From Phaeoceros laevis (taxonomy: Eukaryota; Anthocerotophyta; Anthocerotopsida; Notothyladales), in assembly GCA_049999765.1 (NCBI GenBank), contig JBNGIQ010007653.1:1-31247 (forward strand): a DNA stretch of 31,247 nt, given 5' to 3'. The notes under the pieces were generated by a model. The model was given only the letters and a program-made list of their open reading frames with translations, had not been told where the DNA came from and searched no databases. Shown in pieces: positions 1-8,291 of the stretch (positions are counted from its first letter, which is position 1; the number at the start of each line of letters is the position of its first letter). Both the position numbers and the translations under genes were made by a program.

Positions 1-619
1 GGAGAGCCATGGCGACATGCCATGGCGCGCGGCGGGCCCCGCACCTGCGAACTGTTTTTCAGGCTCAGCCAAGTTACACACGCCTTCTAAGCTGTACACT
101 TCGTAGACTACGTCTCCTTGCACGTTCCGAGCCCCGGGATGTGCACTGAATGTGACCAGGTGCGCGTGAACCATGGCAACAACTTCCCGGTTGTCCTGGC
201 GCTGGGAACACCACTACTGGTTAATTGTTAACGGCATCCCGTTGGATGATGAGAGGATGAAACGACCGGGACGGCAGCACTAACCACGTCCGGACTTCCT
301 GTCCAATCACTGCATTTTGCTGCAATAAAGACTTCTCCAATTCTGTGATTGGTCGTGTTTTTAGATGCATTTCCGGGTCAATTGTTGCCCTAATAACCTG
401 CTTTGGCGCACTCAGGACTGAGGACTTGACGCTCACTCCAGGCGCTGGATTCTGCAGGGGAATGGCAGGGGCATGGGATCACGGATGCTACAGGAGGGCG
501 TGCACAGATGAGGATTCCGAACAACGCTATGGCTTGCTTGTCTGTGGCCTGGCCTGGTCACAGAGTGCTCATGCGCATTTTACTAAGAGCTCCTCTCCCA
601 AGGAGCAGCTCAGAACGAA

Positions 620-699
620 TGAGAGCTTGGGCGTGGCCAGTGAGAGCTTAGGCGTGCTCGAATGAGAGCTTAGGCGTGAAGAGTGAGAGCTTAGGCGTG
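620..699. repeat. Four-copy minisatellite, 21-22 bp period
   Basis: A core of about 16 bases (tgagagcttaggcgtg, first copy with one change) recurs at 620, 641, 663 and 684, so the period is 21-22 bp. Short open frames cross it on both strands, but I recognise no protein. The flanking DNA (1-619) holds no gene I can identify. Confidence 0.8.
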
Positions 700-928
700 C
701 TCGTTGAGTAATTCTCCATGTCTGCCCGATGAAGAAGACAACCTGGCCGATGCGAAGCTGCAAAAAGCGGCTCTTTCAGGAACTCAACTCACTAGAATTG
801 CACAGCCCACAGGAAGGGATCCCTTTGTCTCAACAGTGGAGTGAGGAGGCCCTGATAGAGATTGACAGATTGTGTGAACAGAGATCAGCATCGACTTCTT
901 ATGTTGGCTGCTCCTCAGTGGGGTCATC

Positions 929-1110
929 AGAGCCCGAGCCAGATGACATCCTCTCGCAAGAATTTGGTGAAATGCTTTCGCTCACATTGACAAGCTCTGC
1001 CTGGAGCATAGCATGACCGCAGAGCCCGAGCCAGAGACATCCTCTCGCAAGAATTTGGGGAAGATGCTTTCTCTCTGACACATTGACAAGTTGTGCCTGG
1101 AGCATAGCAA
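929..1110. repeat. Tandem duplication, about 92-bp offset
   Basis: The stretch 929-1013 is repeated at about 1021-1110 with small indels and substitutions. Both copies begin with agagcccgagccaga and end with ctggagcatagca. The indels differ between copies and change the reading frame, so the duplication does not look like coding sequence under selection. Confidence 0.8.
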
Positions 1111-1180
1111 GCCTGCTCAGCTCCCATATCCACACTTTTTGGTTTGAGATCACAGTTCATGATATTATGATAGTTTGACA

Positions 1181-1756
1181 TATAACGTGAAAAAATTCGT
1201 ATTATTATTTAATTATTTTAAATATACTCATAATGGGTGGAGGACGCCATGAAATCCTTCATGGAACCCTGTAAAGAGTGTCCCCGGGTCCCCGGATGGA
1301 GGCTCCTGATTGCCGGTCGAAAACTGGCGTCGTGTTCAATTCCCACGTGAAATTAGCTAAACACGAAAATGTACCATAAGACTTCTTTGGCCGTTTGATC
1401 GTTTAATCCATAGCGGTGGCATCACAAACACCACTATTGTACATATGGAGAGAGTGGGATGCATTTATTCATGGATGACGACCATATGTGTAGATGTTGA
1501 TGAAATTTTTGCTTAACAAATAGTTTACAGGAGGCAAAGTACATGCATTCCAATGTTAGAAATCCCACGATACCCAGTGGAAGTGGAATTGATATGGTGC
1601 GGCTCTTTACTACTACAACAACAACTACCTTCCAATATTTTTTTTTTAATATTTTTATATGACTGCCTAGAGCGGAGTAAGAAGCTTGGAATGTAATCCT
1701 ACCTTCCCTTGTAGCAATTGCTCAGCACGGCGGAGCATTCGTGAGGGGCTCTTGCA
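1181..1756. other. Intergenic AT-rich stretch, no gene seen
   Basis: This is AT-rich DNA with homopolymer T tracts near 1630-1650. I see no credible ORF, RNA gene or transposon end. A tRNA B-box-like string near 1333 was considered and not accepted. Confidence 0.5.
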
Positions 1757-3526
1757 TCACCTTTTCTTGCATGCTTGGGCCTCATGTGACTTGCATACTC
1801 GTCCCCCATGATGTGCTTCAAGGATTGCCAAGTCTTCCATACTTTGGATTCTGAGCACAGGTTTTGGCAATTGTGGCTTCCGGATTACTCTCTCCTTCAA
1901 GTTTGGCACGGCATGTTCTTCGTCATCACTAATAATGTCATCTATGATAGTATAATTGGGCAATAGTTTGCGCTTCATAGCAAAAGATTGTGTCTCAACG
2001 TCATCATCGTCTATCGCCTCCTCCTTTGGCACCAACCTAGAAAGCCCTCCCTCCTCAGTCATGCTCATGTTACCCTCTCCCACTAGATCTTGTGTCATGC
2101 TCTTATTGTGTTGCTCTTGACGCTTGTCAGAAAGTACCGTCCTCTTCCTCTTTGTTAACTTCCTCATTCCAAGAGATTCTTCACCTTCCTCCTTATTTAG
2201 CTCCATTATAGAGTTAGTAGGTGTTCCCTCCATGCCAGGTGTGGTCAAGAGTATGCCTTCTCCTACTTGCCCTTGACTTTGTCCCTCTTTTGAAGTGGTC
2301 GCTACCTCCATATCCACTTCCGCCTCTAAAGTGGGAAGAGGCTCCCACTTACTCGGGATTTTCTCACACACTTGCTTAAGGTCCATGAATTCTTTGGAAA
2401 ATGCATTTAGTTGTATTTTTAAGGCCTCCCGTACCTTGGTGGCCATAGCTCCTGCTGTTAAGATGGCCCGTGCCTTCTTGGAAGGGTCTCTAGCTTCTAC
2501 GCACTTGTAAGTTTCTTTTGATCGTCGACGTCTTACTTCAAGATCCAAATGTTGTAGACGCAACTCTTGAAGCTCTGTTTCTAGCCGCATTGACGTCTCT
2601 CCACACCCAATTACCTTCCTTGCAAGCTCCCCACTTTTTACTCTCTCATAGTTAATTAAGTCATGCAGTGCTTTAGCCTGACTTAATTGCTTTTGGGCAA
2701 CTTCCCTCGTCACTCGAAGCCTCTCTTCCAAAAGCTGGATGTCTTCCTTCAATTGAGTTTCCCTTTCTTGACCCCGCTTTACTCCTTCGGAGTGCTTCTC
2801 CTCCATTGTCTTCTCCAACCTTGCCGTTGCAGCCATCACGTGCTCCCTTTGGAGTGCATCCTTCACTCTAGCAAAGAGGCTCAGATTGAGATGGCATCCC
2901 TTTGCACGTTCTTCCTCTTCATAATCTTGCAAGAACTGAAGAAAGGGTACCAAACTTTGGCTTATCCTTTGGATATGTATGCCACATTCAACATGAGGTG
3001 CCTCTACCTCTATATTGGTTGGCGTTTTCTCTTGAGCCATGTCATTGGATCTCGGAGTTCCTTTCATTCCTTCTACCGTCATCTTTCCCAAGGGAAGGGA
3101 ATTACTTGTAGTTCCGACTTCTTGAGGAAGGAGTCGGCTTCCTTCTTGATCTTTCCACAAATTGGTATTCCCTCCTTCGAACGTGCTAGCTTCATGCGTC
3201 TCAAAGTCTTGAAATATGTCGCCGTCTTCCATTATGGCATTGAGCTTGGCATCTGTCGCAATCTTTCCTTCTGGGAATGGCTCCTTGTCAGCGTCTGACT
3301 TGTCTTCTTCATCTTCATCACTTTCAATGGCCGCCTTCTTTAGTACATCTGCTACCTCCTCTGGCGTGACTAGACTATATTCTTTGAACAAAATAAATAA
3401 ATATGGAGAGAGACAACAAGTTCCCCCGGTCCTCCTAGCGAAATTCTTCAAATGCTCAAACCTTTTGAAGAAGGCAGCTCCCCAGTCAATAGGCTTTCCC
3501 TCCAAATCGTTCAACAGAAACTGCAC
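1757..3526 (-). CDS. Unrecognised coiled-coil protein, downstream frame of a broken or shifted unit
   Basis: An open frame of 589 codons on the minus strand. I do not recognise the family. The N-terminal part is globular-looking (LLNDLEGKPIDWGAAFFKRF), followed by an acidic segment rich in D/E. A long heptad-like coiled coil follows at roughly residues 210-350, rich in E, K, R, Q and L. The tail is low-complexity and charged, and ends in a basic, Cys-containing stretch. The frame has no ATG at its 5' end and stays open only a few codons upstream of 3526, overlapping the end of the 228-codon frame at 3511-4197. The natural reading is that both frames were one protein of about 815 residues joined by a -1 shift. 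Length, isolation, lack of introns and the adjacent TATA box suggest a mobile-element or domesticated element ORF, but no transposase, protease or reverse transcriptase motif is visible. Confidence 0.5.
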   Translation of the reverse strand: MQFLLNDLEGKPIDWGAAFFKRFEHLKNFARRTGGTCCLSPYLFILFKEYSLVTPEEVADVLKKAAIESDEDEEDKSDADKEPFPEGKIATDAKLNAIMEDGDIFQDFETHEASTFEGGNTNLWKDQEGSRLLPQEVGTTSNSLPLGKMTVEGMKGTPRSNDMAQEKTPTNIEVEAPHVECGIHIQRISQSLVPFLQFLQDYEEEERAKGCHLNLSLFARVKDALQREHVMAATARLEKTMEEKHSEGVKRGQERETQLKEDIQLLEERLRVTREVAQKQLSQAKALHDLINYERVKSGELARKVIGCGETSMRLETELQELRLQHLDLEVRRRRSKETYKCVEARDPSKKARAILTAGAMATKVREALKIQLNAFSKEFMDLKQVCEKIPSKWEPLPTLEAEVDMEVATTSKEGQSQGQVGEGILLTTPGMEGTPTNSIMELNKEEGEESLGMRKLTKRKRTVLSDKRQEQHNKSMTQDLVGEGNMSMTEEGGLSRLVPKEEAIDDDDVETQSFAMKRKLLPNYTIIDDIISDDEEHAVPNLKERVIRKPQLPKPVLRIQSMEDLAILEAHHGGRVCKSHEAQACKKR

Positions 3527-4197
3527 TTGATAATCTCCACATAGTTTTGCTTTTCAGTCCCTGCTAAACCCAACATTACCTTGGCCAAGGCTGACGCTCG
3601 GTGATCCTTAAAAGTGTTGATCTTCCACCCATTCTTGGGATGTCGTTTTGTGGTGAAATGGTCTATAGAAGGGCGGTGATCCCTTGCTATAGCATTTGGA
3701 TAAAAGATTTCTCCTCTCTCCCCGGCTGGCCTCCCCAATGCCTCCCTAAAGTGCTGTGCAGTCCGTAGATCAGGATTCTTTCTCATGTTGTTGCCTTCGG
3801 GCTTTTGTAAGGCATGCTCGAACTCTTGGAAAAGTGCTCCATTGCACATTAGCCAATTTTCCTTCAAGAAACCCCAATTGAACGATTCAGCGATATCTTG
3901 GAGCCTCGCCAGGTCCATCTTTCGTAGGGGCAAGGGTACGGCTTCCAAAGGTTCCACCGTGGCCTTGTTGGCTCCTTCCTCCATGCCACCTCTCCTTGAA
4001 CTAGGCTTCTCATGTGACTTCTTGCCGGATGGTTTTGCCATCGTTGCGGCGACGTGATCTTGTGTCAACGGTTCTTCGTTCCTTGCTCCACGAGTGTCCC
4101 CACCTGGCCTCTTCGTAATCGCAGCTGGCTGTCTCATGCATGCACCTCGCGGACTCCTTCCCCCTCCTTCCCCTCTTGGCATGCACTTAGCTGCCAC
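3511..4197 (-). CDS. Unrecognised ORF, upstream frame of the same unit
   Basis: A 228-codon frame on the minus strand starting at the ATG at 4197. The first 95 residues are low-complexity and basic (many G, R, K and P), as in a disordered leader. After that comes a better-ordered part, with strings such as LQDIAESFNWGFLKENWLM and IDHFTTKRHPKNGWKINTF that look like real protein. It ends at 3511, shortly after LAGTEK, while the -1 frame continues into LCGDYQVQFLLNDL and the 589-codon ORF. The start is supported by a TATA box about 50 bases upstream. Function unknown. It may be the first half of a mobile-element protein interrupted by a one-base change in an A-rich run. Confidence 0.5.
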   Translation of the reverse strand: MAAKCMPRGEGGGRSPRGACMRQPAAITKRPGGDTRGARNEEPLTQDHVAATMAKPSGKKSHEKPSSRRGGMEEGANKATVEPLEAVPLPLRKMDLARLQDIAESFNWGFLKENWLMCNGALFQEFEHALQKPEGNNMRKNPDLRTAQHFREALGRPAGERGEIFYPNAIARDHRPSIDHFTTKRHPKNGWKINTFKDHRASALAKVMLGLAGTEKQNYVEIIKCSFC

Positions 4198-4243
4198 TTA
4201 GGTTCTGCACTAAAACGATCTCGGGAAGAGGGGCCAAACCCCT

Positions 4244-4253
4244 CCTTATATAG
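4244..4253 (-). promoter_or_regulatory. TATA box for the minus-strand ORF pair
   Basis: On the minus strand the bases read CTATATAAGG, a strong TATA match, 47-57 bases upstream of the ATG at 4197. That spacing gives a transcription start close to 4215-4220 with a very short leader, a compact arrangement common in LTR or mobile-element promoters. Inference from sequence only. Confidence 0.55.
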
Positions 4254-4267
4254 TAGTCGTCTGTCTT

Positions 4268-4367
4268 NNNNNNNNNNNNNNNNNNNNNNNNNNNNNNNNN
4301 NNNNNNNNNNNNNNNNNNNNNNNNNNNNNNNNNNNNNNNNNNNNNNNNNNNNNNNNNNNNNNNNNNN
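4268..4367. other. Assembly gap of 100 N
   Basis: Exactly 100 undetermined bases, the usual placeholder for a gap of unknown length. Sequence upstream of the minus-strand ORF promoter is therefore missing, including any terminal repeat that might have bounded that element. Confidence 0.99.
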
Positions 4368-6380
4368 CATATGCAGATACTATCTGAGAAGATGCTAGTA
4401 GCATCTTCCCAGGGCTCGCGAAGAACCGGCTGCACTAGTATACTAGTATAATTAATGACCGGTTCGTTTAATGGGTTGACCGGTTGGGGGAAAAACTTTC
4501 GGATAGCAAAAAGTAATAAACCGAGAGTAACTCTAATACTCTATGTTGTCGGATTTCCTATAGTTCATTTTTATAAGCACCAGAAAACTTGCCGGGTAGA
4601 CTTTGAAATCTCCTGAAATATTATGCATGTAGATTATTATAGGTTTTTTTAGTGTCTGTCAAAAAGTTTTTGGTGAGCCCTGCATCTACCTTATTCATAT
4701 GGCGGATGATAGCTGCAACTGGAAGTACCGCCGCTCCATATGGTCCTCTTGGTCATCTGCTGTTCAGAAGCTAAGGCGATAATCTTCGGGTCCTTGTCTT
4801 CCTCCCGGCTAAACTGTTCGAGACGACAGCTTAAGCAAGGAGCTACTAGCAGCACCATCGAAGTTTAGGTGTGGAACGCTTGTAGTCTTCGGGAACAGAG
4901 TTACAAATGCAGATGATGATCAGTCCAAACAGGTAGCACAGCAGCTCCTGATTTCACAGAAGATGAGTGGAGCACTAGGCAGGGTAAGATTTCAACCTAA
5001 ATACTCTTTTATGGATTTTTGCAACAGAGTTCTGAGTTCAATGCTTGAAGCGCACGACTACATCCTTCTTCTTAAGAGGGAAGGATATGAAACTGGGAGG
5101 AAGTGGAAGCATTGGATGCAATTATAATAGAGGAAGCTGTGGTGCAGTAGGTTGCGGTTTTGCAGCGAGTTGGTCTAGAGTCAAAGCAAGTTCTATTAGT
5201 CTAGTATCCCGAGTAAGGTTCTCTAAGTTGTCTGCTGTGCTGGAGGAAGCTACGCCAGTGCTTTATATCTCCCACTACTCTGCTGTGGACTGTTCAGAAG
5301 CAATGGGTTAGACCCACGTTTCATTAGAATGCTGGAACCACAGCCATGGAAATTTCAGTTAGTATAGTTGGAACACCATTTAAACGCAATTGCAGGAGTG
5401 TAGATCAAAGAAATCGTGAGCCTGAAGCATTCAGTGTCGATGCAGTCCACGTCTCAAGCACCATACTTGGAATGATACGCTTTTTGTGTTTCGAGAATGT
5501 GAATCCAAGTATGGCTCCACGCTTCCAGATTCGCACAGAAGCCTTTTCGACAAAGTTCTGAAGTTGGTCCCCTTGGAAAGTTTAGCTTTATCTAACCGGA
5601 TTCGCGTGATTGGGTCGTCGAAGACACAATTTGCGGCGGGCTGGCACCAGGAGGACCTCACCAGCAGGGGCGTCAAGGATATATCCCCTACTGTGTTGCA
5701 CGGAAGCCTGTGCGATCTGAAGGTTGGAATATTTTGGTGCTTCAAGCACTATTCGTGTTGAAGCTCCGTAGGATTGAGAGGAAGGCGGCTCATGACCACT
5801 AGGAGATTGTTCTCAGGACCTGCTCAACATTGAGTCCCTTCAAACTCAACCCCGTCTACACCATTGTCAGCGTGGACTGCTCACGAAACGGAAAGCTAGA
5901 GGACTACATGCAAATCTCAACCGACCCGGTGATGTGCACTGGCCTCCCAACGTCCGCAGGACCTTGAAGTTTGAGCCAACAGCAGAGCAAGTGAAAGCTG
6001 CCAGGTTCGAGCCGAAGCTGTGGGTGTCGGAATAGTCTACAAGGGCAGGTCTGCTTTGCCCACTCTAGTGGCTTGCCGTGGTTCCACCCAGTTTAGGGGA
6101 GAGGTCCAAACAGCAAATTCAACACCAACCCTGACAACTAATGCATTCAATAGGAGGATGTCCTGGAAGGCTGAAGACAAGGAGGAAATACAGTTTTGAA
6201 GATTTCCGAAGGAAGGAAGATTTGAACAGTATTGGCTCTTCAGAATGCAGCAAGCAGGCTGTGTTCCACCGAGTGGTTGGCAGTGATGAAGTCCCTCTTC
6301 CTGGATCGGCTTCTAGTTTGAGGGAGTACTCTCCTTTGGATTATGGACAGTTATGCCTTTATGATATCCAGGTAGCTCTA
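4368..6380. other. Decayed coding-like DNA of unknown origin
   Basis: No intact gene. Plus-strand open fragments (for example about 5486-5758, 5880-6030 and 6141-6407) have protein-like composition but are interrupted by stops and shifts, and I cannot name a family. A readable stretch near 5960-6030 gives FEPTAEQVKAARFEPKLWVS before a stop. Because they lie just upstream of the methyltransferase relic on the same strand, they may be the decayed N-terminal part of the same element; this is inference. A short direct repeat of ctagtata lies at about 4434-4450. Confidence 0.35.
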
Positions 6381-6589
6381 GTGTCCCTGCAGCTCGGAGA
6401 CTTCTTTTGAAAATGGATCTGAAACTGGAATTGGAAGCATTGCCTGTCTACAGCAAAGGAGCTGAGATTCCTGGAAGGGATACGGTCCAGGCTGCGGGTT
6501 ACATCTGTGATGGATTTTTTGCGTAGCACTAGGCCACTTGGGCGCTCGTCCGACTTAGAGCCTGTGCGGCAGCACACTATTTCGTGGGT

Positions 6590-7350
6590 TCCTCCTGGAG
6601 AGGGGATTGTCATGATTGAGCTCTTTTGAGGCATGGCATCCGGTCTGGAGGCCGTGCTTAGGTGTACCCGTGAACAAATATTTTTACTGTGACAAGGACC
6701 CCGTCACACAGATTGCTACTGCAAGGCTTGTGGAATTCCGGAGACGGTTCCCGTAGCTGCTTTCGCCCAATTGTTTTGACTCGACCTTCACCACTTTGCC
6801 GCAGGATGTGCAGGAGATACAGCATGCTCCTAGGGTACTTGCTAGAGAACACTACAGCGCAGTTTAGGAAGGAGAACATGCTCCAGATGTCTTCCGAGTG
6901 CAGTACTTCATCGGCACACCTTTTGTCATTGACGCGGCTCAGTGCAATTCGTATGCTCACAGGCTACGAAATTTCTGGACCAACCTTGCTCCCGTGCCTG
7001 TGTTGAACATTGTGTTGCTTCAGACAAGAAGAGACTCAAGTTTGAGGGTTAGTGACATTTTGGGCCAAGGACGTCGTCCTCGAGAGGTGCAGCCTAACGA
7101 GGTGGAAGGAAATCATTTCCACGGGCCCTTGATGACTAAGGCTTGGACACCTTGCAGCAATTGCACTACTAAGTACTGCAATGTAATACAAAATCAGAGC
7201 AGAGGGACTAACACATCTTGCGGTTTGGGACTGCAAGTATGACAGCAGGAAGCACTAGTTCCGAGCAGGAGGAATTGGGAAGCTGATGGATGAAGTGAGA
7301 ACTTAGAAGGGCAGATTGTACTTGGACAGTGCACCATAAGCTGGGCAGAG
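6590..7350 (+). pseudogene. Relic of a C5-cytosine DNA methyltransferase (retroelement/DNMT3-like)
   Basis: Ordered C5-methyltransferase motifs can be read on the plus strand across several frames. Motif I (SAM binding) is at 6609-6660: IELF, then an in-frame TGA at 6627 where a Gly is expected, then MASGLEAVLR. After a frame change comes YFYCDKDPV at about 6680-6705 (motif II-like), then IATARLVEFRRRFP and a TAG at 6754. A segment FTTLPQDVQEI follows. A motif VI-like LLENT is near 6839-6853. Next are IDAAQCNSYAHRLRNFW at about 6928-6978 (motif VIII region) and ILGQGRRPREVQ at about 7060-7095. A weak motif X-like LGQC lies near 7320. I find no Pro-Cys motif IV between the DVQEI and LLENT segments, so the catalytic part appears deleted. 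Two stops, at least two shifts and this loss make it non-functional. From memory, cytosine methyltransferases carried by retrotransposons are described in dinoflagellates and a charophyte alga; a host DNMT3/DRM-type origin is the alternative. Confidence 0.65.
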
Positions 7351-8291
7351 TTTCTTGGAGAACGGGCAACGTCATGCAAGCAGTGGAGCAGTGTTCTTCG
7401 ACGCAACACATCTATATGTGTCCCTGATCTTCACAGCCATCTAAACCTCCTGCAAGGGCAAGGTGATTGATAGGAATCTAGTTATTGTTCCGTTCTCTTC
7501 TTCTCATTCCCCATTATCTGGTGGGAAGAAAGGTGGGAAGAAAGGCGGCAAGGATTCAGCACGAGCCACAACACGGAGCGCAACAGGAGGAGGAGGCCAT
7601 GGAGGAGACAATGGAATTGCTCACCTTCATTTCTGGGGGTGACATCGGTCAGGTTGAGGCTGTTGAGCTATTAGAACGGGAGGAGGCGGGGTGACAGCAT
7701 GTCCTGTGGGGCTGCGGGACAGACGCAAATTCGCAATGCGCTGTAAATACTGTGGGGCAGTGGAAAAGTCCACAAATTCCACAACCCAACAGGTCACGTG
7801 CCATGAACGAGCAGGTGGGACCTTGGCCAGCTAGTATCAAGCCCGCAATTGAAGCTCACACGCCGTCCCTTTCGGAGCGTCCGAAAGGGACGGCGTTATC
7901 ATGTACAGTTATCCGTTTGCAGAATTGGCTTTGCAAATGAATTATGGAACAAGTCAAAGCCTCCCTGCAAAACGATGCTGCTGGTGCACTGCTGGGCTGC
8001 TGGGGCACTGCTTGGGCACGCTGCAGATTTTGCAGACCAGTTCCGGCAGGTTCCGGTCTTCACAAATCCGTGGATACTTTGGACCACTGTTTTCCACCTC
8101 CTGCGCTGTAAAGATCTGCTCCCCGCTACTTGAGCTAGGCGACATAGCAGGACACAGCAGTCCTCACGCCACATTTTGCCTTACTTGGTTGGTCCTCAAT
8201 TCTTCCGTTTGTCTCGCGAGCGACTACGCAACAAGTGCTGCTGATTGTGAAGGTCGGAGCAAACTGTGTGAGCTTGGCTCTGGGCAATGTG
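7351..8291. other. Intergenic/5' leader region upstream of the VWA-Cache gene
   Basis: No intact gene. A short purine-rich repeat (ggtgggaagaaa twice, then a diverged copy) lies near 7513-7550. A short frame near 7700-7840 contains MRCKYCG, faintly like a zinc-finger start, which is too weak to call. The 17-bp inverted repeat at 7860-7896 lies here. The last 200-400 bases should contain the promoter and 5' UTR of the gene starting at 8292; I see no clear TATA box. Confidence 0.4.
7860..7896. repeat. Perfect 17-bp inverted repeat, 3-nt loop
   Basis: The left arm acgccgtccctttcgga and its exact reverse complement are separated by gcg, giving a 37-base hairpin with no mismatch and high GC. It lies 396 bases upstream of the VWA-Cache start codon and just downstream of the methyltransferase relic. 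It could be a transposon end or excision scar, a cruciform-forming element or a transcribed hairpin. No CTRR-type Helitron end follows on either strand. Confidence 0.9.

Noticed and set aside
1310-1365. tRNA-like B box (gtgttcaattcccac), possible tRNA or SINE head
   Set aside because: No matching A box at the right distance, no cloverleaf and no poly(A)/T tail; the match to the B-box consensus is imperfect.
2295-3298. Plus-strand frames inside the minus-strand coiled-coil ORF
   Set aside because: They are antisense shadows of the longer minus-strand frame, whose composition is protein-like.
7690-7840. BED/zinc-finger fragment from MRCKYCG
   Set aside because: Only one CxxC pair, and the following Cys/His spacing does not fit a known finger.
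7860-7920. Helitron 3' end (hairpin near the terminus)
   Set aside because: No CTRR with a following T within about 15 bases of the hairpin on either strand, and no paired 5' TC end.
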